From Ophiocordyceps camponoti-saundersi (nom. inval.) (Eukaryota; Ascomycota; Sordariomycetes; Hypocreales; Ophiocordycipitaceae), in contig PDHQ01000008.1 in assembly GCA_003339415.1 (NCBI GenBank), forward strand, positions 62,001-126,000: a stretch of 64,000 bases of DNA. Direction: 5' to 3'. The position numbers were made by a program, and so were the translations under genes. Each line of letters begins with the position of its first letter. The first letter of the stretch is position 1. Shown here piece by piece: positions 11,071 through 22,699 of the stretch. The notes under the pieces are model-generated. The model was not told the DNA's origin and searched no databases. It saw only the letters and a list, made by a program, of their open reading frames with translations.

Positions 11071-13515
11071 AAGCAGACCTTTTTTGAATTTCTCTTTTGT
11101 CTTTTGTCTTTCCTTTAGAAAAGAAGAAAGATTTTTTTTTTCCTTTCTTTGTCTGATTTGAAAGGGGGATGAAGAATAGATTGGAGATTTTTGTTTGATG
11201 ACTTTGTTTTGACGGGTTCTTTACTTGGGCATCGTAGCTTGGGTAGGAAGTGGATGAGTGGGTGGGTGGGTAGGTAGGTAGAGCGAGGAGTGACGTGAGG
11301 AGTGAAGTGAGGTTTGAGGAGTTGAAACTGACTACCTACCTAGGTACATAGGATGATAGGAGGGACCGAGGGAGGCAAGAGAAGGCAAAGGCCATAATAG
11401 GAATTATCAAGTTAAAGTCACGTGCTGCTTTCTCTCTTACACATTCGCCACCTCCACTATCATTACCTCCACGTTATCGAGCACAGCCACGATGAGGCTA
11501 AACGTCTATTACTTTTTTTATATCTCGCCACAACGGGTAGACGTGTGCTTCATCCCTGGCCAGCTGAGTCGCAGATGCGTCATGCGCCAGATTATTCTTT
11601 TTCGTTCGTCGACTTATTAGGTGCATATATGCATAGATTATACATACGTGATGACGAACATATATTCCGCACATACGCACATACGTAGTTCGTGCATTTT
11701 TTTCTTTTCACATGCGAGTGATTCACTTTTTATTCGTAAGATATTGGGGCTTAGCTCTGTGGCTTGTTGTGGCGAACTTGCCGTATCCTATAGACGATGT
11801 TGCATCGTTTTTTTATTCGTGCATGTGGGTGCCTAGGTAGGTATAGATAGTGATGCAGATATAGGGATGGGTGGTGATTACTTTGTCGTCGTTTAACTTG
11901 ACGCTCACTTGCATGTGTGTAAAGATGTGTGTAAGGAAGTGCGTATGTATGTATGTATGTTATGTTCTTTCCTTACTACGGACGTATGTATGTACAGAGA
12001 GGTAGGTGAGTACCTAGGTGAGTAGGTCTATATGTACTACGGAGTAGGGTATGACTCTTTGCTGCGCCACGTCGACGCCAAGCCCGCCACTGACCCTCGC
12101 TAACGACACGCCTCTCAAATCTATAGCATACATACTTATATAATCTGCATAAGTATGTACATATATCTTCTATAATATAACTATATGCAGGTAGTATAGC
12201 GAAATATACAAGTCACGTATAGGCTAGGATCTACCTTCTCCCTCCCGTATTCACTTGTATTTATTCGTTCGATCCGATTCACTTCTATCCGCGTGTATGT
12301 ACACATCTGCATGCAATTAAGTATCCCTACTGCTTACACACGCCCACATGTACATGCAAACCACTCCTTTCTCCCCGGAAGACGCGGCCTAATCCTATCC
12401 CTTTAAGTGCGGTAACGCCGCATTCTGAGTAGTGAGATCCATATAAGTGACTAAGCTTAAAGATACAGCTATCGCCTAGCAAAATGCTAGTCGCGATTTG
12501 TATAGCGCTTGATAGCAGGTACTTCGCGAGTAGAGCTCTCTTCGTATAAAAATAAGTACCACTAGCTACGCGATATATGATTGGCGATAAACCCTGCTAT
12601 AGTACTTAGAATGCGGCGTTACCGCACTCAAAGGGATAGGCCACTCATCCCATCCTATCCTACCACACACATACATAGATTAATCAACCCCCCCCCTAGT
12701 ATAACCTAACTTACCATCAATCTATCCATCTCCGGTCCCAACATAACTCAACTCAACTCAACTCTCAACACTCACTCTACCCTAACCCTATTCTTCACAA
12801 CCCCCCTCCCGTCTCATCCCCCCCTGCTCATCACCTAATCTAACCCCCTCCCCCCGTTTCATCCCTTTCCCCCTTCCCCTTAAACCTAACTCAACTCAAC
12901 TCAACTCAACTCTACATACATACATACTTCCCCCATCTCTCCGAACCCCCCCGTCCATCTTTAAACAGCCCCCCTATATAATACGGTCTGTGCGTTTCTA
13001 TCGCCAATCTGCATAACTTACATAGACTTCTGCTCCACCCCCTTTCGCCTATGCAACATACCCACATGGCAAATCATCCATCCCCCCCCCCTTTCTTTCA
13101 GCTACAGCTCATACATACAACCTGGATGGCATCAACTAGGTTCAAGCGAGAAAGAACAAAAAGTCACATGTCTAGATGGAAACGAATCGCGCTTGATGTT
13201 AAACTGCCTTCTCTAGGTAGTTCCTTGTCCATTCCCCTCCCCTTCTCACCCCTTTCTCATCAACAAGGAAACCCATTCCTCTCCAATAATTTGCCACACA
13301 CACTTCCAAAGGTATCTCTGAATAGCTAGACATGTATGTTATGTATGAATGTAGCCATGTAGAAACGTAACAAGACATCAAAAGGAAAATAGGGGTATCC
13401 AGTCCTCATCATCTAATGTCCGCCCACGTCAACCGTAAGCCGTTAGGTATAATAAGATAGGACACAGAAATTAAAAAAAGGAAAAAGGAAAAGAAGAGAA
13501 AATAGAAACAAGAAA
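11071..13515. other. Gene-free, AT-rich intergenic region with simple repeats
   Basis: 2.4 kb between two genes with convergent 3' ends. It holds TACCTAGG/GTAGGTAG-type microrepeats (about 11260-11350, 11830-11850, 11990-12030), GTATGTAT runs near 11945, CAACT repeats near 12745 and 12890-12910, C-rich runs (12680-12990) and one inverted-repeat element listed separately. No coding evidence. Confidence 0.6.
12396..12638. mobile_element. Short inverted-repeat element (MITE) with TA target duplication, Tc1/mariner-like
   Basis: A 33-bp left arm (12394-12426, CCTATCCCTTTAAGTGCGGT at its start) reappears inverted at 12608-12640 with a single mismatch. The arms enclose about 180 bp of AT-rich non-coding DNA. 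Counting from the inner TCCC..GGGA ends, the element is bounded by TA on both sides, as expected for a Tc1/mariner-type non-autonomous element. It has no ORF, so a transposase would have to act in trans. Confidence 0.7.
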
Positions 13516-15868
13516 TTAAAACGTCAGTCGAAGGACGATACCGGCTGCCACTTCGTCAACCTCCAACACCATGTCCTGTCCCTCCCTCATCTCTCGTACC
13601 AAGTCGTCATCAACCTCCACAACCGGACCTCCAGGCACAAGTCGTGTTGTCCGCTGTATACGCGAGGCGTCCAGTCCCCATTTCCGGGCGATACGCCCAC
13701 TGAGCTCCTCGACCGTCCGCTTCATCAGGTAGATGGCCCGGTACAGGGGTTGCTTCGTCTCCGCCTCGTCGCCGGCATGGTGGACCACGTACAGGCACGC
13801 CACCGGCTTCTCCCTCCTCTCCACCGGTGGCACGTAAGACGCGTCCACGCCGAGGGCCTCGATCCATCCGTTCAGGGCCCCTCGTTCGTCCGTCTTGGGC
13901 ACCCTCGTAGGCCGGTCCGGAGGCTTGCGGCACGTTCTAGAGTCCAGGCTCTTCCGCCCGCCACCTCCAATGGCCGACGGCTGCGACCCGAGCGAGAGCG
14001 CGCTGGGCGACGGCGACACCATCGAGTCCGTCGCCGAGCTATTCGCGCTGCCCGTCTTCGTCGTCGGCGACTTTTCGCCCGAGAGCGGAACCGGGTGCAG
14101 ATCAGGGTCGTCCGAGTCCTCGCCTCGTAGATACAGCACGCTTACCGGCCGCGTGCTGGTGAACATCTCCTGTAACGTCTGGAGCTTAAAGTGTAAGTCC
14201 TCCTCCATGGTCATCCGGGTGCCGCCTCCGCCTCCGCCTCCGCCGCCGGCCGAGCTGGTGGACGACATGGACCAGCTTCTCTTGTGCTTGGGTGCCTTTC
14301 CCGGTCGTTGCGGAGCGTTCCCCTTGCCCGGTCCGCCGCCGTGCCGCTTTCTCTTGCCAAAGTCCTTGATGCCGCTCTCCATCTGGGCCAGTTGCTGCTT
14401 CAGCTTCTCCGTCGACTTCTTGACGTGGGCAACGTCGTTGGACAGCTTCCGCTCAGCCCCGTGGTCCCGGAACAGCTTGACTTTGCAGTAGCAAATCTCG
14501 GGCGTCGCATCCTCGTCCTTGGCCGTCGTCTTGGCGCAGAGCCTTACCGGGATGCCCTTGACACCCTTGGAGTGGCTAAAGTCGGTCGACAAGAAGTTGA
14601 AGCGGACGGCGATGTTGACCTCGGGAACGCCGTGAATCCCCGGGGTCCATATGACGGAGAAGCCGTCAAAAGACGACGTTTCGAGCTCGATGCGTGTCTT
14701 CTTGTCGTCACCTTCCGCCGGCTGGCCCGCTTCGACGTACTCGACGGCCTGCAGTCTACCCCCGCGCTGATGAGCTTCGTTGGTGCCCCGGCCTTCCTTC
14801 CACAAGCTCCAGCACAGTCCCGGCTTCTGGCGCTGTTCGTCGTCCTCGAACGAGATGCGCACAAAGGTCCGGTAGCGGGTCCCGGGTTGGATGGGTATGG
14901 TGCCGCTCGTATCGGAGACGGTCAACGAGTAGGCTTGGCCCTTGTTCAGATACGTCACCGGGATCTCGTCGGCGTGCCTGACCATGGCCGTTGGCGCGTT
15001 GAGAGTCGAGTGAAAGCGGAACTTGTCGGCCGACGCCGGTAGCGGATGGCCCATGGGTACGGCCGTGACGTCGCGCGAGTGCAGCGTCGCCACCAGCGGC
15101 GCCTCAGAATCCAACGGAGAGCCGTCGTGGTCCATGGGATCGAAGCCCGTGTCTCGCCTGCCAAATGTCGAAGGGGCGAGCCCCTGTTGCGGAGTCGGCA
15201 TGAAAGGGTTGTGAAAGTGATGAAACTGGCTTTGGTGTAAGGCGTCGAATCCCGTCATGTCCACCATGGTGGTGGCCGGCTGCATGGCGTCTCCAGAAGT
15301 CGGCATCGATAGAGGCGTACCCAGGCCGGGCACCATGGACAGAGTGGGCGTGTGGAGGTCACCGGCCTGAGAGTGAAACAGAGTGTTGGCGCCCCCTGGC
15401 GTGGGAGTGTAATAGCCATGGCCAGTGTTGGCGAAGGAGCTAAAGCTGTAGTTGTCGAGGAGCGAAGGCGTGAATCTCCAGGGCTCGTGCGAGGCACGCG
15501 GGGTGGGATCGTGATCCCGAAAGGGCTCATGATCGTCATGAGCGCCGCTAAAGTAGCTTCTAAGTCAGCACCACAGCCGATGTTGGGACTGTATCGTCGA
15601 GCCATGAATGATGGTCCGGGCCGCTTAGACGCTTCCCGGCAAAGGAGAAAATCAAAGTGAGCAAAATAAAGGGGGGGGAGAAAGGGGTAGCGTACCAGTC
15701 TTTCTGGCTGATGAGAACCGGGTTGTGGACCGTAGTAGTGGTAGTCGCCTGACTGATTAAAGAGGCCGAAGTGTCTGCGCTGACGGAGACGACCTCTGGA
15801 AACTGCTGTCGAAAGTTGGCCAACAGGTCGTCGCCGGGTTTTTGTGAGCTGGTTCTGGAGCGAAACAT
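13516..15868 (-). CDS. CP2/grainyhead-family transcription factor
   Basis: Two exons (15868-15696 and about 15547-13516) give about 734 residues. Seen: a Gln/His-rich N-terminal region, a CP2 DNA-binding domain (about 240-425) with TIPIQPGTRYRTFVRISFED and CWSLWKEGRG, a coiled segment (AHVKKSTEKLKQQLAQME), a Gly run, and a C-terminal ubiquitin-like/dimerisation part (about 630-734) with KRTVEELSGRIARKWGLD. Fungal homologues act in the nucleus and in Neurospora affect conidial separation and wall remodelling. The intron (GTACGC, 148 nt) has two in-frame acceptors: TTTAG at 15548 fits the CTGAC branch spacing; AAG at 15557 would add three residues. The neighbour to the right is the repeat island. 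Confidence 0.88.
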
Positions 15869-16533
15869 GATGATACTGATTATGATGATGATGATGATGA
15901 TGGAGCCTTGTTGGAGTCCTGAGGAGGCCGAAAGAGGAAATCAAGCAGCGCCCATGCGGCTGACGAGAGATGCTGGTTGGGCGATGTCAAGGACTGGGGG
16001 CCGTGAGCGAGGGCGGCCAAGCAAAAATCAGAAAAGAGCGACAATGCTTTCAGGCGGTGAGGTTCTGGCTGCAGAAGGTCGTACGGAGCTTTGGTCGGTG
16101 CGACGGGGGAGAGAGAGATGGGATCCGCCGAGCCGGGAAGAAGAAGACGACGGATGATGAAGCAAGGTGCGGCGCCGAGAGATGGTTTGTGGGTGAGAGT
16201 TAGGTGAGGCGCAGCGGACGAGGGCGAGATATGTAAGAGGACTGGATGGACGAGTAATAAGAGTCCAGCCCCCGAGAGGGTCGGCATACATCAGAACGAC
16301 GTCAGGCGCTGGGACTGAAGAGATGAAGTTCAAGCAGAAGCGGCGAATTAGGGAGGTATCGAGATTGGGAGGGGGAAAGTGAGAGAGTAAGAGAGAGGCA
16401 AATAGAAGAGAGGAAGAGAGGCAGAAGTAGAGAGAGGAAGAGAAATGTGGGAGTGATATGGGATATGGGACGAGGAGGGTGGGAGGGGGGGGGGGGGACG
16501 AATGGGGTGGGAGGGGGTAAGGGGAGGTAGACT
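15869..16533. other. Upstream region of the CP2 gene, purine-rich
   Basis: About 660 bp 5' of the CP2 gene (minus strand). It contains ATG-repeat microsatellite (15878-15902) and a long GAGAG/GGGAGG purine tract (about 16350-16530) that leads into the G-run. No gene is supported; the long proline/glycine frames here are read-through of low-complexity DNA. Confidence 0.6.
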
Positions 16534-16559
16534 GGGGGGGGGGGGGGGGGGGGGGGGGG

Positions 16560-16590
<31 letters not shown>
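16534..16590. repeat. Perfect G26-CGGCG-C26 inverted repeat
   Basis: Twenty-six G (16534-16559), five bases CGGCG, then twenty-six C (16565-16590). The arms are exactly equal and fully complementary, so the stretch can form a hairpin or G-quadruplex. It sits at the change from single-copy genes to repeat island. It could be biological or a sequencing or assembly artefact at a difficult homopolymer junction. Confidence 0.9.
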
Positions 16591-16849
16591 ATGGCAGTTC
16601 CCTAACTGTCCGCCGCAGACAGCACGCTTAGCAGGGCTTTCCTCCCCCTCTCTGGCACACCAAATAGCTGTTCCTTCCACTCGTCGAACTTGAAAGCCAG
16701 AGATTCGAAAGAGCACTGAAGCTCCGCGAGGTTTAGGTCTACCGTCAGGCGGTCGACATTTTGCTCCTTAGCAGCGGAAAGCCCACATGGCTAGCGACGG
16801 CGAGCACCCGGGTGAATCCCAATATACCTGTTTCATGAGGGTCCTCATT

Positions 16850-17040
16850 CGAGATTTGTCCGATGCATTCCGGGCAGCCCCGCCCAAGCTTCTTAGACTA
16901 AAGCCCATGGTTGATGTTCTGAAAAGCTTGACGTAATTGTTGGCTGCTGTAAAGCTGGTGCATATCCTTAAAAATCTCGTTCGGGTAGTGTCGCCTCCTG
17001 TCTGTGACGCACTCGTTGCAAGGGACCTTCATTTCTTTAC
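16850..17040 (-). pseudogene. Decayed cysteine-rich exon (CNEC type)
   Basis: Read from the minus strand, KVPCNECV is followed some 50 codons later by RGCPECIG, with a TAG stop between. The first part matches the [IVL]-[PS]-C-x2-C-V opening of the cysteine-rich family found throughout this island. No start or full frame is left. Confidence 0.4.
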
Positions 17041-18200
17041 CGGCCTCGACTTCCCTTGGCATAGTCGTTAATGCTGACAGTGCACTTGACAGTCAAAATT
17101 GGCTCCAAGGGTCGACAATGAAGGCAGCAAAGCGAGGCCTCATGTCAAGATAGCAAAGGTTGGTTGATGGATCATCTAGAAAGGGGCTCAACCCCCTCTC
17201 AGGTAGTGTAGAGTAAGAAAGCCTGCCAAGTTAGGCTTGATAAAAAAAAAAGCCTATATGATAAAGCCTATATATGATCGGCCCTGCCATGAGGGGAATG
17301 GGGTGTATGTATACGCCGGGTAGTCCCGTCGGCGTCAAAAAATCTTCCTGGTTATGAGCCAATAGCACGATAAAGAGGGCGATGATGATGTATAGGTATT
17401 CAGGGATGGACCCAGCATACGCTCGGATGGGCCGAGGGGGTAGATCTTGCATTTCTTGGGGATCTGTGTGCGCCAATCGGGCACCAGCTGTATCCTCAGC
17501 ATGTCGTCTTCGTCGCAGGTTGCGAAGCCTTTGACACGGAAGACATCCTCGTATGGAATGAACGAAGGGAAACGTGAATTGCTACCAGTTGTGGCACACA
17601 AGGGCTGTTAGGAGGGACATGATGATGTTTCTGGCCCACACAAGGTATGGAAGTGGCTGAGCAGATGATATCGTGACAGTCGGACGATGCCATTTGCTGT
17701 GGATTGTCGTGGCTGCGTGATGCGACCTAGAATTTGCGCGCGACCGAATGCGGAAAAGTTGCGTCCTCGGTCATGTTTGAATCTGCAAGCCTGGCCTCCG
17801 TAATGTGTGATACGGATAATTCCGGCTGTTCGCGATTCGCAAGGGTTATACGCAGATGCCCGATGCTGTGTCTCTTAGCCCCCCTTTTTGGCCTCCTCAG
17901 AGTATCATCTTCCAGGCCCTCTGGATATATATAGTCCCCCGGATGAGATCTTCGATGTTCTCGTTGCTTCATCCTATTCTGAAGAAAGACTCATATCGAA
18001 CTTGAGAAGAAAAAAGTAAGCCAAGAGTCGGAGCTCATCGTGTGTCTTGTGCAATCTTTTGTTCCTACCAGGTGCTGGTATCTACTCCGTGGATGGCAAG
18101 GCGTGCCTTCGCTCCAATGACCAGATATCATTCGGGTGCTCCTAGCCAACGTGTCGTGACGCTTCTGGGCGCTGGGTCGGATCGCCCAGGCTTGGCCGCG
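17041..18200. other. No recognised gene
   Basis: Only short frames. One minus-strand frame (17601-17335, 88 codons) has ordinary residue composition but no motif I recognise. A dispersed repeat copy lies at 17094-17236. Confidence 0.4.
17094..17236. repeat. Dispersed repeat, copy 1
   Basis: This stretch resembles 19045-19195 along its length: CTCCAAGGG, CAAAGGTTGATTGATG, a GGGGGCTC block and a GCCTG..AGGCTTGA end are shared, at roughly two-thirds identity by eye. The two are in the same orientation about 2 kb apart, so they could be diverged LTRs or fragments of one repeat. Confidence 0.45.
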
Positions 18201-18356
18201 GAAGGTGAGCGGGGTGGCCACCGGCGCCGTGCCGATAATCCCAGCGCCCCTACACACGTCGGGCGCGAAGAGCCGCCGGAGCCAAGTTGGTATGCTGCCG
18301 ATCTCAGTCAGATATCCATCACAGTTTAACTAGATTCGAATCATCATCAGACGTAC

Positions 18357-18700
18357 CTCGGCCTCCTGGTCCGGGTGCATCTGGACGTTATCAGTGACAA
18401 AGGTCGCCAGCGCCCGAGCCGCCCCCCACCGCTCCTCCCGTAGTCTGCCAAATTATTGTCAGTCCTGACTTGCACAAGTTTCACGAGTCTGGACTGTACA
18501 TACCGGATCGCAACGGAACCCACGGGTGGCACAGGCGTGACACGCCCGCGCCGTCCTCGACGCCTGATACGCGGCTGCGAGGAGCCGGCCGGATAGGTCG
18601 TGGTGACGAGGTTGAAGCTCTATCCCGTGTTGAAAGCGCCGGCAAGGTCGATCGGCCGGCTGAAAGACGCGGCAGCCACTGTGCGTTGGGGCGTACCAAT
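18357..18700 (-). pseudogene. Cysteine-rich family copy (C-x2-C-x6-C exon plus AARALA exon)
   Basis: Exon 1 (ends at 18504) reads ..ARACHACATRGFRCDP and stops at a GTATGT donor. After a 59-nt intron ending in CAG, exon 2 (18444-18357) reads LREERWGAARALATFVTD and ends at another donor (GTACGT). The same two-exon layout occurs near 25.1 kb, where exon 2 reads EAARALAAFV. The upstream extent is unclear, as no start is certain. Function unknown; the cysteines suggest metal binding. Confidence 0.5.
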
Positions 18701-19044
18701 GATGCCGGCACCCAGGTGCGAAGGAGTGGCCGCTCTCGTGCGGCGGAATTCATTGCAAAGATATCGTTTCGTTGCTCTTGGCCATCGTTCCGTGGCGCTT
18801 AAGCCCGGTTACGTCGAATCATGAAAAATACATGTTATCGGGCTTGCAATAGCATCCGGATGGTGAGATCGTAGTGTCGTGGCCAGTCGGTACAAGAGTC
18901 CGGTTAACATTCCTCGACGAGGGCTCGACGAACCACCTTCGGCAGCTTCCAGGATTCGTTTATTGGTCATAGCAGTGTTCGTCGACTGCTCTGTGCCCCG
19001 TTCGCCTTGCCGGAAGAGATGAATGGCTCAGGCGCCTGAGCGCC

Positions 19045-19195
19045 AGATGTAGACTCCAAGGGCCAGCAAAAGAGGCAGCAGAAGTAAAGTCTGAGGAGGG
19101 ATAACAAAGGTTGATTGATGTATGATCTGAAAGGGGGCTCGACCCTCTCTTCCTAGCACCAAGTAGGGAGGTCTGCCCAGTCAGGCTCGACAAAG
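19045..19195. repeat. Dispersed repeat, copy 2
   Basis: Partner of the repeat at 17094-17236; see there. It lies just before a Ty3/gypsy reverse-transcriptase remnant at 19519-19869. Confidence 0.45.
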
Positions 19196-19518
19196 CCCAT
19201 GGCAAGGGATGAAGACCAGAAGGCGAGAGCATGTGACTTGCGAGGAGATTCCAATGCAAATGAAATAGCCGAGAAGAACGGTCCCGGACAGAATCAGGCC
19301 CGCCATTGTGATTCTGCTGTTCAGAGTCGTGGGCCGGGATGAGTTATCATCGGGTTCGACAAAGGCAGACCAAGCAGGACATCGCCTCATTGTCGGAGAA
19401 GCAGATCCCCTTTGACTTCTGGTAAGCTTCATTTCTGTTTCCCATGATGCTTGTTGAACGTTTGAAAGCCGTTGAAAGCTTATTCATACCGTGACCATGC
19501 CGTGACCTTTATCATTGT

Positions 19519-19869
19519 CTAGTGGCACAATTCCGAGAAGCGCAACTCCAGAAAGCCGATATCTATACGGCGAAACTTCCAGCCGAAACGGGTAGTCCCT
19601 TGAGCAGGCACAGCCAGCAAGGATTGCGCAGGAGGGGGGTCAGGGATGGGCCCAAAGGCTAGCTTGGTCATTTCTGTAAAAGAATGCGCTGCAGATTGAG
19701 TACCTTGGGGTAATCGTGTTGGCTGTAGTTGGGCGAAACCCGGAATCTGAAAGGCCAAGACGTGCCGGAGAGACGGCTCTATTGGGATAGCCCAATAGCC
19801 GTGCTTGGGATCGAACATGCTATAAGAGCCAATCCTCGGGTCTGCTAACTTGTCGTGAAGTTCGGCCAA
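19519..19869 (-). pseudogene. Ty3/gypsy-type reverse transcriptase fragment
   Basis: The 116-codon frame contains FDPKHGYWAIPIEP, then GFAQLQPTRLPQGTQSAAHSF, which follows the reverse-transcriptase pattern D-x-x-x-[GA]-[YF]-[WH]-x-I-P-x ... P-x-G-x-x-x-[AS]-x-x-x-F. The catalytic YxDD and the other polyprotein domains are missing, so it is a retrotransposon relic. The family label is from recall of the motif order. Confidence 0.62.
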
Positions 19870-20325
19870 GAGTGGAATGCTTGTCCCCGGTAGGTCTTAT
19901 CTCAATGACCCGTGCCATATTCTGCGCCACGGATATTCAATCTTGTCCGATGTCTCCGGTTTCCCAGGCAGCTAATTGGTAGCAAGACTGGGGTAAAGAG
20001 CATGCTGTCCGTGTAGTTCTGTTCTCCGAACTCGACAATTCCGGATCGATGATAGGAGGTCGGGTGATAGTAGGTCGGCTTGTCATGATTGCCACAAGAA
20101 TCGTTCCTATACGATTAGGCTGTCCTTATACTTATCAAGATCCTCTTCTCCTGGCCAAACTATTTTCTTGGAGTTTGGGGAACCACGAGGGGTGTTATCG
20201 GGCTTCTCCTGACGACAGACAGCTCCTTTAAGGGCAAAGTCGCCTCTGCCATGTGTGTACCCGTGCGTCGTGAGGTGGGTCTGAGAAAGTTCTTGCTTCT
20301 TGTCTTTGAATGACAATGTTATGTG
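19870..20325. other. No recognised gene
   Basis: About 450 bp between the reverse-transcriptase relic and the next cysteine-rich fragment. I see no motif, repeat or splice pattern that supports a feature. Confidence 0.4.
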
Positions 20326-20673
20326 CTAGCCTTTGGGATCTGTGGCGTATTGGCCGCCGCCGACGTGAGTTGTTGGGTGGAGGGCGGTGCATGAAAGCCG
20401 TCCGTAGCAGCCTTGTGAGGTGCGCGGTTGTTGATCATCGATGATGGACCGTACGCAGTTTTGACATGGTATGGTACGTAGGACCGGCTCGGCGGGCTTA
20501 TTGTTGGGCGTGTGTCGAGAGTCGACTGTCTTCTTTGCAGCCAGTGCATTTTTTTTTGTCTTTATTGCTGAGCTTGTCGATCGCGAAAGAACGAAGCCTT
20601 CCTTCTCTCCTGCATGAGTTTGCCTCTCAGAGGAGATCAACAGCTCGTCCAGGGTTGTCAAAGACAACGGCAC
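20326..20673 (-). pseudogene. Cysteine-rich family copy (TIPCQNCV type)
   Basis: A 115-codon frame with VLRTIPCQNCVRSI followed by SQGCYGRLSC. The opening matches the [IVL]-[PS]-C-x2-C-V signature of the island family; the later cysteine spacing is off, suggesting decay or a divergent member. Confidence 0.4.
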
Positions 20674-21179
20674 CTGGACATGAACATGGACAGCAGCCTT
20701 CGTAATTCATGCGCAACTCCTTCTCGTTCGATGCTGTCGCGAACGCGAGGCGGCTTCGCAAGCTGGTCCGTATCCTCTGGATATTGGCTGCCAGGAGTTG
20801 GTAGCATCAACTGATTGGTAGTTGAAGAACTTGATAAACCAGCTCAGGTCGAATTCCATGTCTTTGCCTGACTTTCTCGTGACGGATTCCTGCTTAAACA
20901 GCTCTGCCGCGACTCTCAACAAAGATGAACAGTTTGAAGCTGGTATTTCGGGTTAGCATGGCGCCCACACAGGCAGGGTTACGTTGGTGAGTGGTACAGC
21001 GGTTGCGCAGTATGCCGTCTCCTGGTCCGTCTTCCAATGCATGGTGCGGCAGGATAGTGGTCCAAGTATTCTGGTGACAGGAGACCACTCTCGTTTTACT
21101 TAACCTTAGTTCAGCTAGGAAATAGAAGAGTAATTCGGATAGTGGAAATCGCCGAAGTACCGGAGTCTGGGAAGCTATA

Positions 21180-21350
21180 ATTGCTATTCTCGACAACCGC
21201 CGCCGGAACAGTCTGTCAAGTCAATGTCAGTCTGTGCTATGTCAAGTTTCACGACGCAGACTGTACATACGTCGTCGCACCGGACGCCCTTCTTAGCGCA
21301 CTAGTAGTAAGCAGTCGCCGATTGAGATACCTGCTCCTAACAGGCATCGA
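21180..21350 (-). pseudogene. Strongly decayed cysteine-rich copy
   Basis: Minus-strand reading TAYY*CAKKGVRCDD ends at a GTATGT donor. It aligns with ACYDCxKxGxxC of better copies: the first Cys is now Tyr (G-to-A type) and the Asp codon is a stop. The intron that follows ends CATTGACTTGACAG, close to the intron of the 33 kb copy. Confidence 0.45.
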
Positions 21351-21660
21351 TCTTCGGCTCCCACTTGCTTAGCCTACTAATATAATTTTGGCAGGGGGGC
21401 ACCCTCTTCACGCCGCCGCGCTCGATGTTCGCGCGCCGCGCCTGGGACGAAGGCGTGACCGGCGGCGGAGACACGAAAGGATCACGTTCCTCGGGTCGTA
21501 ACCGACGGGGCGTGATAAGTGTCGCCGTCGACGCCGGCGGAGGCGTCATGCCACGCATGCGAATCGGTATCGCGGACGTGATAGCGGGAGCAGGTAACGG
21601 ATATACCGAGGGAGCAGGTATAGGACGCGTATAATACGCGCTCGATACTAAGTTTAATAT
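21337..21660 (-). pseudogene. Pro/Arg-rich frame, possibly gag-like
   Basis: A 73-codon frame (MRGMTPPPASTATLITPRRL..) with no stop upstream for some distance. Low-complexity Pro/Arg-rich sequence of this kind occurs in retroelement gag and in many unrelated proteins. The flanking 21620-21800 is TA-rich with many stops. I do not recognise a domain. Confidence 0.25.
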
Positions 21661-21792
21661 ATATTAGCGGTTAACTCGATTTTAACTCGATCCCAACTCG
21701 GAGTAGAGTTAAATTTAACGTACCTTCACGTCGCCTACGAATTAAAGCTTTAAGCGCGTCGTCGTTATCGATATCGTCCTCTATCTTATGAC

Positions 21793-22110
21793 TTAATATA
21801 ATAATACGGCGACCACGCGGGGCGGCGGGAGTGCGAGGAGGCGGAATGCCTCCTTAAAATCCTCGTCAGATATGGCCTCGTAACGGGTTCGGTTCTTATC
21901 GTAACGGTAACAAGACGCACTCAATTCGTCTGGACCGCACGTCAGCCTTGTCGAATGCGAACCGAGGGAGTACTCACTCGTCTGGTTCAAACAGAGCTTT
22001 CCAGATGAGATGAGCTGGCCGACGCAGCGCTGGCAAGATATGTCTCTGACGAGATAGCGAGGGGAAGGCGTGGCGACTGCGATACGCGTCAGTAACGGTA
22101 CCGGGGACAT
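21793..22110 (-). pseudogene. Cysteine-rich family copy (CVGQLISSG type)
   Basis: The frame reads RDISCQRCVGQLISSGKLC, then NQT at a GTGAGT donor, and later ELSASCYRYDKNRTRYEAI. CVGxLISSGxxC recurs at 52.75 kb and (with Cys changes) 53.9 kb in this window. The later CYRYD could be a degenerate CYDC. Metal binding is inferred from the cysteines only. Confidence 0.5.
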
Positions 22111-22699
22111 TAGCGATGAAACTCACCAAGATAAAATGCATTCTTTCAAGTCCATCCCAGAGTTTTTGGAACTTGTCTTGCCTCCAGACATAGTTACGAA
22201 GTAAAGTGACCATTGATGATATCCACGATATAGTTCTCCGGCACGAATATATCCTCGCAATGGAGGATAAATTCGTTATCGAGGAAGTCCGGTTCTATTG
22301 TCTTTCAGTTTGTTAACGGCAAAGAGTGCGAGATGTTTGCGGGAAGCGTCGATATCGATTCCCTCTATCGCCCTTGCGCGAGTCGCTCTATGCAGGATGG
22401 CTCAGCTGCAGCCTGTCGTTGCGCCATCCGGGAAGCCATATGACTCGATGCCGAGGGCGGGCAACGTAAGACCTTATCATAAGCTTTGCAAGAGATTAAC
22501 GGCCATTTCTAATGCCGGGAGAGGACCAAAGGTCCCGTCCTGGGAGATATCTAGTTTCGCTGTATGAGTCTGATTTCTTTGTGCCCTAGAGGGCTCTTGA
22601 CAGCCAAGGGAAAGTCTCAGGAACGCCCGCCATGGCCACGTAAGAAGAACCATCCTAAAATGGTACTGGATTCTGAGGTAGATCGCCGGATTGAGTTCC

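Noticed and set aside
12775..12792. Telomere-like CCCTAACCCTA
   Set aside because: Only two units inside a long C/A-rich low-complexity stretch; no array.
14284..15042. 252-codon plus-strand frame opposite the CP2 gene
   Set aside because: Shadow of the GC-rich CP2 coding strand; no domain or splice logic of its own.
16302..16716. Poly-Pro/poly-Gly frames on both strands
   Set aside because: They are translations of G/C homopolymers and purine tracts, not genes.
18481..18753. Family linked to the 45.4 kb frame by the words NTG-SF
   Set aside because: The frame that fits the cysteine-rich family (ARACHACATRGFRC) explains this stretch better; the other match is in a stop-bearing frame.
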